7,076 nt of DNA from contig JAEYYZ010000206.1 in NCBI GenBank assembly GCA_023428185.1, positions 1 to 7,076 of the forward strand. Direction: 5' to 3'. This DNA comes from Actinomycetes bacterium (GTDB taxonomy: Bacteria > Actinomycetota > Actinomycetes > Actinomycetales > Demequinaceae). A model generated the notes under the pieces. It was not told the DNA's origin and searched no databases. It saw only the letters and a program-made list of their open reading frames with translations. The position numbers and the translations under genes were made by a program. Shown here one piece after another: positions 1 to 5,392 of the stretch. Numbering within the stretch: position 1 is the first letter of the stretch; each line of letters opens with the position of its first letter.

Positions 1-765
1 GCTGGCGTCCACACGTTGGTTGAGAAGCCGCTCGCGCACGACCTTGAATCTGCTATCCGTGTGGCCGATGCCTTTGAGGCCAAGGGTTTGGTGGGCGGCG
101 TGGGGCATATTGAGCGGTATAACCCCGCTGTGCAGAACTTGCGCGCGCGCCTGGAGAATGGCGATCTTGGCGACATTTACCAGATCGTCACGCGCCGTCA
201 GGGCCCGTTCCCTGCCCGTATTGCCGACGTGGGCGTGGTGCGCGACCTCGGAACCCACGACGTTGACCTTGCTGCCTGGGTCGCTCAGTCCACCTACTCC
301 TCTATCAGTGCGCAAGTGGCCCACCAGAGCGGCCGCGAACATGAGGACTTGGTGTCCATCACCGGACTGTTTGCAAACGGGACGGTGGCCAACCACTTGG
401 TGAACTGGCTGTCGCCCATGAAGGAACGCATGACCGTGGTGACCGGTGAGAGGGGAGCATTCGTGGCTGACACCCTCACCGCCGATCTCACTTTCTACGC
501 CAACGGGACAGTTGCCACGACCTGGGATGCCATTGCTGGCTTCCGCGGCGTGGTGGAGGGCGATGTCACTCGCTTTGCCATCCCCAAGGTGGAGCCCTTG
601 GCTGCCGAGCACGCCGCTTTCCGCGACGCGGTGCTGGGCAAGGCGAACAACCACGTGACCATGCGCGAAGGTGTGGAAACTGCTTCTGTCATCGACGCAG
701 TGCTGGAGTCTGCACTCACCGGAACCACTATTCTGCGAACCGCCACTAACGCTCCGAGCGCCTGA
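1..765 (+). CDS. Gfo/Idh/MocA family NAD(P)-dependent sugar dehydrogenase, 5' end missing
   Basis: This is the C-terminal 254 residues of an oxidoreductase whose Rossmann domain starts before the window; frame 1 is open from base 1. The E-K-P motif (residues 8-10 here) is the hallmark of the family and carries the conserved lysine near the nicotinamide. G-H-I-E-R-Y-N-P follows (35-42). A D-x-G-x-H-D-x-D segment (82-89) supplies the probable catalytic Asp82 and His86. The R-R-x-G-P-F-P-x-R-I-x-D-V-G-V-V stretch (65-80) resembles, from memory, UDP-N-acetylglucosamine 3-dehydrogenase-like members. That would suit a surface-glycan locus, but the substrate cannot be read from sequence and an inositol or other sugar dehydrogenase is possible. 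A TTG at 16 is internal to the EKP region and is not the start. The gene ends 47 bases before the next gene, which has its own promoter candidate. Confidence 0.9.
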   Translation, partial: AGVHTLVEKPLAHDLESAIRVADAFEAKGLVGGVGHIERYNPAVQNLRARLENGDLGDIYQIVTRRQGPFPARIADVGVVRDLGTHDVDLAAWVAQSTYSSISAQVAHQSGREHEDLVSITGLFANGTVANHLVNWLSPMKERMTVVTGERGAFVADTLTADLTFYANGTVATTWDAIAGFRGVVEGDVTRFAIPKVEPLAAEHAAFRDAVLGKANNHVTMREGVETASVIDAVLESALTGTTILRTATNAPSA

Positions 766-800
766 CTCCGCACCGCCGGAATCGGTCAAAGGCTCGGTGC

Positions 801-806
801 TAGAGT
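801..806 (+). promoter_or_regulatory. Candidate -10 box (TAGAGT) for a leaderless glycosyltransferase mRNA
   Basis: TAGAGT fits the TAnnnT actinobacterial -10 pattern and is separated from the ATG at 813 by exactly 6 bases, which would place the transcript start on or beside the A of the ATG. No Shine-Dalgarno lies at a useful distance; the nearest purine run (788-792) is 20 bases away. The TAG of the box is an in-frame stop, so the coding region cannot begin further upstream. I see no clear -35 element. This is inference from spacing and motif. Confidence 0.55.
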
Positions 807-812
807 TCCCCC

Positions 813-1547
813 ATGGCGGACCCCGCGGCGCGAACTCTGGTGGTCATGCCCGCATTCAACGAGTCCGCATCGGTGGGGGGAATCGTGCGGGAGACGCTTT
901 CCACGCTACCCCACGTTGACGTGCTCGTGGTGGACGATGGCTCCACCGATGGCACCTCTCACCACGCGAGAAACGCCGGTGCGCGGGTTGCTGTCCTGCC
1001 CTTCAATCTTGGCGTGGGCGGTGCCATGCGCTTTGGCTTCAAGTACGCCGAGGAACACGGCTACTCGGCCGTCGTCCAAGTGGATGCGGACGGCCAGCAC
1101 GACCCCGCCACCATCCCCAAGCTTCTGGAGCAACTCGACACCCACGACATCGTGATTGGTGCTCGGTTCGCAGGAGTGGGCTCGTACAAGATGCGAGGCC
1201 CGCGGCGCTGGGCCAGTTGGTTGCTGGCCAAATCCATCAGCCGTACTGCCCGCGCCAAACTGACAGACACGACGTCGGGCTTGCGGGCATCGGGACCCAG
1301 GGCTATCCGCTTCTTTGCCCGCAATTACCCGGCCGAATACTTGGGCGACACAATCGAGTCTCTCGTCATGGCAAGTCGTGCCGGTCTGCGGGTCACTCAA
1401 GTCCCCGTGGCGATGCGGGATCGGGCAGGCGGAGTGCCTTCCCACAATCCGCTCAAGGCGGGCTTGTATCTTGCCCGCGCCAACATAGCCCTCATCTTCG
1501 CGTATGTCCGCCCGCAAGTGACGAGCGAAGAAGGAGTGGCATCGTGA
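813..1547 (+). CDS. Family 2 glycosyltransferase, DPM1/polyprenyl-phosphate sugar synthase-like
   Basis: A 244-residue GT-A fold enzyme that should move a sugar from a nucleotide donor to an acceptor, in this subfamily often a polyprenyl phosphate at the inner membrane face. Visible motifs in order: the N-terminal strand with P-A-F-N-E (13-17), V-V-D-D-G-S-T-D-G-T (39-48), N-L-G-V-G-G-A (65-71), the metal-binding D-A-D-G-Q-H-D-P (91-98), T-D-T-T-S-G-L-R-A (151-159), and a G-D-T-I-E-S segment (178-183) in the place of the usual acidic catalytic loop. There are no C-terminal membrane helices, so it is the short, soluble or peripheral type. The ATG at 813 is fixed by an in-frame stop at 801. The 3' end overlaps the DUF2304-type gene by 4 bases (GTGA), implying translational coupling and a joint function. 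The donor sugar and acceptor cannot be deduced. Confidence 0.92.
   Translation: MADPAARTLVVMPAFNESASVGGIVRETLSTLPHVDVLVVDDGSTDGTSHHARNAGARVAVLPFNLGVGGAMRFGFKYAEEHGYSAVVQVDADGQHDPATIPKLLEQLDTHDIVIGARFAGVGSYKMRGPRRWASWLLAKSISRTARAKLTDTTSGLRASGPRAIRFFARNYPAEYLGDTIESLVMASRAGLRVTQVPVAMRDRAGGVPSHNPLKAGLYLARANIALIFAYVRPQVTSEEGVAS
1531..1536 (+). promoter_or_regulatory. Shine-Dalgarno AAGGAG that fixes the GTG start at 1544
   Basis: AAGGAG lies 7 bases before GTG 1544, inside the 3' end of the glycosyltransferase gene. It is the strongest ribosome binding site at good spacing in the window and supports the GTG start overlapping the upstream TGA. Confidence 0.8.
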
Positions 1548-1939
1548 CCCTGCGGACTTACATCTTCGCGGTGGCGGCAGCGGCCGTCGTGCTCTTGGTG
1601 GTGATCTCCCTGCTCCGCCAGCGCAGGTTGCGCGAGCGCCACGCCATTTGGTGGATGCTTGCAGGCACTCTCGCACTGTTGGCGGGCGTCTTCCCCCAGA
1701 CGCTTGAATGGGGCGCGCAGATCACCGGCGTGGAGCTCCCCGTCAACCTCGTGTTCTTTGTCTCCATCGCCATCCTGTTCCTGGTGAGCATCCAGCACGC
1801 CGCGGAACTGACCTCGCTCGAAGCCAAAGCCCGCGACCTGGCAGAACAAGTCACTTTGCTGAAGTTGCGTGTGGAAGAGCTAGACTCAAAGGACGACAGG
1901 GGAGCGCTTCCCGGCACCAAGCCGGATCAAGAGCGCTGA
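1544..1939 (+). CDS. DUF2304-type small membrane protein, partner of the glycosyltransferase
   Basis: A 131-residue protein with three predicted membrane segments (about 4-24, 35-52 and 66-84) and a charged, probably coiled-coil tail (about 88-116, rich in E/K/L/A). The R-x-R-x-x-R-E-R-H-A-I-W-W pattern (27-38), F-P (50-51) and P-V-N-L-V-F-F (66-72) match what I know of DUF2304 proteins, which commonly sit beside DPM1-like glycosyltransferases and have no assigned biochemical role. It starts with GTG in a GTGA overlap with the upstream gene. A membrane partner that anchors or assists the soluble glycosyltransferase is a reasonable inference, not shown. Oddly, its last 15 codons or so are also the 5' half of a TPP riboswitch, and its TGA stop is part of the aptamer's conserved UGAGA. 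The C-terminal residues after about 117 may therefore reflect RNA constraint rather than protein function. Confidence 0.85.
   Translation: MTLRTYIFAVAAAAVVLLVVISLLRQRRLRERHAIWWMLAGTLALLAGVFPQTLEWGAQITGVELPVNLVFFVSIAILFLVSIQHAAELTSLEAKARDLAEQVTLLKLRVEELDSKDDRGALPGTKPDQER
1881..1886 (+). promoter_or_regulatory. Candidate -10 box (TAGACT) for the thiBPQ transcript
   Basis: TAGACT fits TAnnnT and resembles the TAGAGT and TAGGCT boxes in front of the two glycosyltransferase genes. A start 6-7 bases downstream would fall at about 1893-1894, exactly where helix P1 of the TPP aptamer begins. A possible -35 is TTGCTG at 1856-1861 (19-base gap, long) or TGCTGA at 1857-1862 (18). The promoter lies wholly inside the DUF2304-type coding region. 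The agreement with the aptamer start is the main support. Confidence 0.55.
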
Positions 1940-1998
1940 GAGTGCGGACAGCCGCAGACCCTCGAACCTGATCCGGTTAACACCGGCGTAGGGAGTCG
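1894..1998 (+). promoter_or_regulatory. TPP riboswitch aptamer (THI element)
   Basis: All landmarks of the thiamine pyrophosphate aptamer are present. P1 pairs CGAC 1894-1897 with GTCG 1995-1998. ACAGGGG (1896-1902) opens P2, which closes on CCC 1959-1961. P3 pairs GCGC 1904-1907 with GCGC 1933-1936, and an extra P3a stem CCGGC/GCCGG (1911-1915, 1921-1925) has a 5-base loop. The pyrimidine-binding TGAGA is at 1937-1941. An optional stem TGCGG/CCGCA lies at 1943-1947 and 1952-1956. The second arm has AACCTGAT (1965-1972), P4 CCGG/CCGG (1973-1976, 1983-1986) and the invariant GCGTAGGGA (1986-1994). It controls thiB, the first gene of a thiamine importer operon, the expected target. The 5' half (1894-1939) lies inside the preceding coding region. 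Confidence 0.96.
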
Positions 1999-2008
1999 AG
2001 TCTCGTCC

Positions 2009-2026
2009 CCTCCAATCCGTTGGAGG
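2009..2026 (+). promoter_or_regulatory. Expression platform: hairpin hiding the thiB Shine-Dalgarno
   Basis: CCTCCAA (2009-2015) pairs perfectly with TTGGAGG (2020-2026) around a TCCG loop, burying GGAGG (2022-2026), the only Shine-Dalgarno for thiB. There is no T run after the hairpin, so translational rather than transcriptional control is favoured. A competing pairing, GGAG 1992-1995 with CTCC 2010-2013, would use the aptamer's 3' edge and P1 strand. TPP binding would block it and let the sequester form, giving an OFF switch. The hairpin is seen directly; the switching model is inferred and the competing pairing is short. Confidence 0.75.
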
Positions 2027-2030
2027 ATTC

Positions 2031-3092
2031 ATGCGCACTATGCGCCTTGGCATTGCCACCACCGCCGTGACCGTGCTTGCACTCACGGCTTGCTCCAGTT
2101 CCACCCCCACCGACGATGCGTCCCCGACACCCGCCGAAGCCACTGGGACTGTCCGCGTCCTCACCCATGACAGCTTCTCCATCCCTGACGCGACCGTTGA
2201 AGCTTTTGAAGCCGAATCCGGTTTGGACGTGATCTTTGTAGCCAACGGAGACGGTGGGGCTTTGGTCAACCAGTTGATCCTCACCAAGGATGCGCCTTTG
2301 GCCGATGCCGTGTATGGCATCGACAACTCGTTCGCTTCTCGCGTTGCTGGGGAGGGAGTGCTCGCGCCCTACGTGTCAGTGGCGCCTGCAACCGAGTCGG
2401 ATCTCTACAGCAGCCTTCCGACAGCGGAAGGTCTAACGGCCATCGACTTTTCTGACGTGTGTCTCAACGTGGACCTCACGTATTTTGAGTCCCGCTCGCT
2501 AGAGGTGCCAGCCACCTTGGAGGACCTGCTCAAGCCGGAGTATGCGAACCTCGTTTCAGTGACCAACCCGGCCACATCCTCGCCGGGTTTGGCATTCTTG
2601 CTTGCTACGGTCTCCGCTTTGGGCGAAGACTGGACTGCGTACTGGGAAGCGCTCAACGACAACGGGCTACGCGTCACAGGCAGTTGGTCTGACACGTACT
2701 TTGTGGACTTCTCTGCACCCAACTACGGCGGCGACCGGCCCATTGTGCTCAGTTACGCCTCGTCCCCACCCTCAGAAGTCATCGATGGCGAGCCCACCAC
2801 GGCTGCGCTGCTGGACACGTGCTTCCGCCAAGTGGAGTATGCCGGAGTGCTCGCTGGCGCCAAGAACCCCGACGGCGCGCAGCAGGTGATCGACTGGATG
2901 CTCTCGGACGCCTTCCAGTCCGAGCTTCCCTACTCGATGTACGTCTACCCCGTGTCTGAGACGGCCACCATCCCCCAAGAGTGGCTCGACTACGCGCCGC
3001 TTGCTGACACGCCGTGGTCTATGCCTTCCGAGCGCATTGACCAGGAGCGAGAAGAGCTAGTGCTGACGTGGACATCGATCGTGCTCGGATAG
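2031..3092 (+). CDS. thiB: Thiamine/TPP ABC transporter substrate-binding lipoprotein ThiB
   Basis: A 353-residue lipoprotein that should bind thiamine, TMP or TPP outside the membrane and deliver it to ThiP. The signal peptide (M-R-T-M-R, a hydrophobic stretch, then lipobox L-T-A-C) puts the lipidated Cys at 21, followed by a Ser/Thr/Pro-rich linker to about residue 38. The mature part begins V-R-V-L-T-H-D-S-F, as in ThiB. Later segments match the enterobacterial protein as I remember it: T-S-S-P-G-L (182-187), W-S-D-T-Y (219-223) and V-L-S-Y-A-S-S-P (239-246); these contribute to the ligand pocket. Before the late Y-P (306-307), Tyr304 seems to replace a pocket Trp of E. coli ThiB. GGAGG at 2022-2026 is only 4 bases from ATG 2031; the ATG at 2040 would be 13 bases away and also leaves a working signal, so it is a weaker alternative. 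The 3' end overlaps thiP by 25 bases. Confidence 0.93.
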   Translation: MRTMRLGIATTAVTVLALTACSSSTPTDDASPTPAEATGTVRVLTHDSFSIPDATVEAFEAESGLDVIFVANGDGGALVNQLILTKDAPLADAVYGIDNSFASRVAGEGVLAPYVSVAPATESDLYSSLPTAEGLTAIDFSDVCLNVDLTYFESRSLEVPATLEDLLKPEYANLVSVTNPATSSPGLAFLLATVSALGEDWTAYWEALNDNGLRVTGSWSDTYFVDFSAPNYGGDRPIVLSYASSPPSEVIDGEPTTAALLDTCFRQVEYAGVLAGAKNPDGAQQVIDWMLSDAFQSELPYSMYVYPVSETATIPQEWLDYAPLADTPWSMPSERIDQEREELVLTWTSIVLG

Positions 3093-4705
3093 TTCCGGCA
3101 CGCCCTGTCAGCGTCCGGTCTTGGTGGTTGGCGGTTCCACCCGCGGTGTTCATCGCCGTGTTTTTCGCTTGGCCCACCCTCGCGCTTATTGCACGGGGTG
3201 TGGGCGAGGCAGGGACCGCCACCATGCCATGGCCTCGCATCGCCGATGCCACCCTCACCACCCTGTGGTTGGCGGGAATAGGCACGGTGTTGACCCTCGC
3301 GGTGGGCCTGCCTGCCACGTGGGCGTTGTTCCGGCGCCCGTGGCGCGGTAGTCGGGTGTTGATCGCGCTCGTCACTGTGCCGTTTGTGTTGCCCACCATC
3401 GTGGTGGCCACGGCCTTTAGGGCCTTGGTGAACGACTCCGCACTGGGTGCCAGCGACTGGGGTGCCACGCTCACTATCCTCGCCGCATTGGTGTTCTTCA
3501 ACATCGCGGTAGTGGTGCGCATTGTGGGTCCGGTGTGGGCGAGCCTGGATGATCGTGCGTACTACGCCGCGCGCACCTTGGGGGCGAGCCATTGGCGGGC
3601 CGTGTGGCACGTGCGCGTGCCTGCGCTGACGCCCGCGTTGGCGGCGGCGGCCGCCACGGTGTGGTTGTTCTGTTCGGCTTCCTTTGGCGTGGTGATCGTG
3701 ATTGGTGGCGGCACGGTGTCCACCATCGACACCGAGATTTGGTTGCAGGCCAACTGGTTCCTCAACCTCAGTGCGGCGGCCGTACTTGGAATCCTGCAGA
3801 TTGTGGTGATCGCTGTGACGTTGTGGGTGGTGTCTCGCTTGCGGGCTCGCCACAGCGGGGCGTGGAAGTCGCGAGCGCATGGCACGGCACACGGGCTTCC
3901 CACCGCGCGGGAGCGCATGGTGGTGGCGTTGGGACTGGCCCCAGCAGTGGCGTTACTCGTGGCGCCAGCGGTGGCACTCGTCCACAGGTCGCTCACGGTG
4001 GATGGCGGCCTGGGTGTGGCTCATTACACCCAAGCCTTCTCAGGTGACTTACTCGCCGGGACCGGCTCCTCGGCCGTCAGTGCGGCCGGCCGGTCTCTGG
4101 GAATTGCGGTGGTCGTGGGCTTCACTGCCACTGTGCTTGCACTGGCGGCAGCCGTGGTGATCTCACGGCGACCCCGAGGTGGATTGCTCTATGGCGCATT
4201 GCTCTTGCCCCTTGGGGTGTCCTCTGTAGTGGTGGGACTGGGTTCACTGCTCACGTTGGCCAGGCCCTTGCCGGGCGGGTTCAGTCTGGTAGAGAACCAG
4301 TTGCTCATGCCTGTGGCGCACACCATCATTGCCTTGCCCCTCGCGGCGAGCGTCATAGTGCCCGCTATGCGTGGCATCGACCCGGCTCTGCTCAATTCTG
4401 CGGCAAGCCTGGGCGCCTCCCCGTGGAGGGTGTGGACCCACGTCGAGTGGCCCCTAGTGCGCCGGTCCACAGCCATGGCGGCGGGACTCGCCGCGGCCGT
4501 TTCACTGGGCGAGTTTGGTGCCGCCACGTTCTTGGCGCGACCAGGCACTGAAACCCTCCCCGTGCTGATCTTCAGGTTGCTAGGACGTCCCGGATCCGAG
4601 AGTGTGGGCCTCGCGTTCGCGCTCGCAGTGATCCTCGCCGTGCTCACTGCGGCGCTGATGCTCGCGGCCGATAATCGCAAACTCGAGGCGGTGGTGAATC
4701 CATGA
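3068..4705 (+). CDS. thiP: Thiamine/TPP ABC transporter permease ThiP (fused two-domain)
   Basis: A 545-residue, highly hydrophobic inner-membrane protein with two tandem permease domains, the ThiP arrangement (E. coli ThiP is of similar length). Each half has an EAA-type loop that docks the ATPase: Y-A-A-R-T-L-G-A-S with a Pro at 185 (starting about 166), and N-S-A-A-S-L-G-A-S with a Pro at 462 (starting 443). A hydrophilic, His/Arg/Gly-rich linker (about 257-285) separates the halves. I estimate about 12 membrane helices. The start is GTG 3068 inside the end of thiB. The only later in-frame candidates (TTG 3128, GTG 3146) lie in or next to the first helix and would damage it. There is no good Shine-Dalgarno; translation is probably coupled to thiB. 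The end overlaps thiQ in ATGA. Related iron(III) permeases share this fold, but the riboswitch and ThiB decide for thiamine. Confidence 0.93.
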   Translation: MDIDRARIVPARPVSVRSWWLAVPPAVFIAVFFAWPTLALIARGVGEAGTATMPWPRIADATLTTLWLAGIGTVLTLAVGLPATWALFRRPWRGSRVLIALVTVPFVLPTIVVATAFRALVNDSALGASDWGATLTILAALVFFNIAVVVRIVGPVWASLDDRAYYAARTLGASHWRAVWHVRVPALTPALAAAAATVWLFCSASFGVVIVIGGGTVSTIDTEIWLQANWFLNLSAAAVLGILQIVVIAVTLWVVSRLRARHSGAWKSRAHGTAHGLPTARERMVVALGLAPAVALLVAPAVALVHRSLTVDGGLGVAHYTQAFSGDLLAGTGSSAVSAAGRSLGIAVVVGFTATVLALAAAVVISRRPRGGLLYGALLLPLGVSSVVVGLGSLLTLARPLPGGFSLVENQLLMPVAHTIIALPLAASVIVPAMRGIDPALLNSAASLGASPWRVWTHVEWPLVRRSTAMAAGLAAAVSLGEFGAATFLARPGTETLPVLIFRLLGRPGSESVGLAFALAVILAVLTAALMLAADNRKLEAVVNP

Positions 4706-5373
4706 CCAGCAAGCACCCGGTGGTCCCATCTCAGGGACTGAGCGTCCAGGAGGTCACGGTGCGCTACGGAGTCAACCTGGCCGTGGATCGTGCCTCTCTC
4801 ACCGTGGCTCCCGGAGAGGTCGTGGCGGTGGTGGGACCCTCCGGTAGCGGCAAGTCCTCGCTACTCGCCGCTATTGCGGGCATCGTGCCGTGTGAAGGTC
4901 GTATCGAGTGGGTTGGCGAGGACCTTTCCACGCTGCCCGTGCACCAGCGCGGTGTGGGCATGGTGTTTCAAGATGGCCAGTTGTTCCCTCACCGTTCGGT
5001 AGCGCGCAACATTAGCTTTGGGCTGGAGATGAGCAAGGTGGACGCAGCGGCTCGGCAACGGCGCGTTGAGGAGCTCCTCGCCCTTGTGGGCCTCGAGGGA
5101 ATGGGCGACCGCTCCGTGGATCAGCTTTCCGGCGGCGAGCGGCAGCGGGTGGCCCTGGCCCGGTCACTGGCCCCCGCACCGCGAGTGATGTTGTTGGACG
5201 AGCCGCTCAGCTCTCTAGACGCCACCCTGCGCAAGCGCCTGGCGGTGGACGTGCGAGACATCCTCACCGGCAACGGCATCGCGGGCATTGTGGTGACCCA
5301 CGACCTCGCTGAGGCCAAGGCGTTGGCATCCCGCGTCCTCGCCATGGACACGGAGCATCGGCTCCGTTCGTAG
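4702..5373 (+). CDS. thiQ: Thiamine/TPP ABC transporter ATP-binding protein ThiQ
   Basis: A 223-residue cytoplasmic ATPase that would power thiamine uptake through ThiP. All catalytic motifs are intact: Walker A G-P-S-G-S-G-K-S (45-52, Lys51), the Q-loop V-F-Q-D-G-Q-L-F-P-H (88-97, Gln90), signature L-S-G-G-E-R-Q (142-148), Walker B V-M-L-L-D-E-P (162-168, Glu167), D-loop S-S-L-D (170-173) and the H-loop T-H-D (199-201, His200). It ends soon after the H-loop, with no C-terminal regulatory domain, which is the short ThiQ form and unlike the longer sugar or iron ATPases. Its ATG lies in the ATGA overlap with the end of thiP. The nearest GAGG (4685-4688) is 13 bases away, so coupling to thiP is likely. 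It is the last gene of the operon. No terminator is evident in the 19 bases before the next gene. Confidence 0.93.
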   Translation: MTSKHPVVPSQGLSVQEVTVRYGVNLAVDRASLTVAPGEVVAVVGPSGSGKSSLLAAIAGIVPCEGRIEWVGEDLSTLPVHQRGVGMVFQDGQLFPHRSVARNISFGLEMSKVDAAARQRRVEELLALVGLEGMGDRSVDQLSGGERQRVALARSLAPAPRVMLLDEPLSSLDATLRKRLAVDVRDILTGNGIAGIVVTHDLAEAKALASRVLAMDTEHRLRS

Positions 5374-5380
5374 GCCGCAC

Positions 5381-5386
5381 TAGGCT
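5381..5386 (+). promoter_or_regulatory. Candidate -10 box (TAGGCT) for a leaderless glycosyltransferase mRNA
   Basis: TAGGCT sits exactly 6 bases before ATG 5393, the same geometry as at 801-806. The gap sequence GACCGC has no Shine-Dalgarno, and the TAG of the box is an in-frame stop that excludes an upstream start. No obvious -35 is visible in the end of thiQ. The second glycosyltransferase would thus have its own promoter, independent of thiamine control. Confidence 0.55.
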
Positions 5387-5392
5387 GACCGC

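Noticed and set aside
16..18. TTG as the start of the dehydrogenase gene
   Set aside because: The frame is open to base 1, and the residues before it (A-G-V-H-T) continue the normal approach to the E-K-P motif, so the gene begins outside the window.
788..792. AAAGG as Shine-Dalgarno for the glycosyltransferase at 813
   Set aside because: It lies 20 bases from the ATG, too far to act, and upstream of the candidate -10 box.
906..1676. Long minus-strand open frame opposite the glycosyltransferase and DUF2304 genes
   Set aside because: The product is Arg/Gly/Pro/His-rich with no recognisable fold. It runs opposite two well-supported genes, the usual shadow effect in GC-rich DNA.
2009..2026. Intrinsic terminator as the riboswitch output
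   Set aside because: The hairpin is followed by ATTC and the thiB start codon rather than a T run, and it directly covers the Shine-Dalgarno. Translational control is the better reading.
2990..3892. 300-codon minus-strand open frame opposite thiP
   Set aside because: Its composition is dominated by His, Arg, Gly and Pro, it matches no family I know, and it overlaps the conserved ThiP permease domain.
3068..4705. ThiP/ThiQ as an iron(III) or molybdate/sulfate transporter
   Set aside because: The fused permease fold is shared with iron transporters, but the TPP riboswitch and the ThiB-like binding protein in the same overlapping operon point to thiamine.
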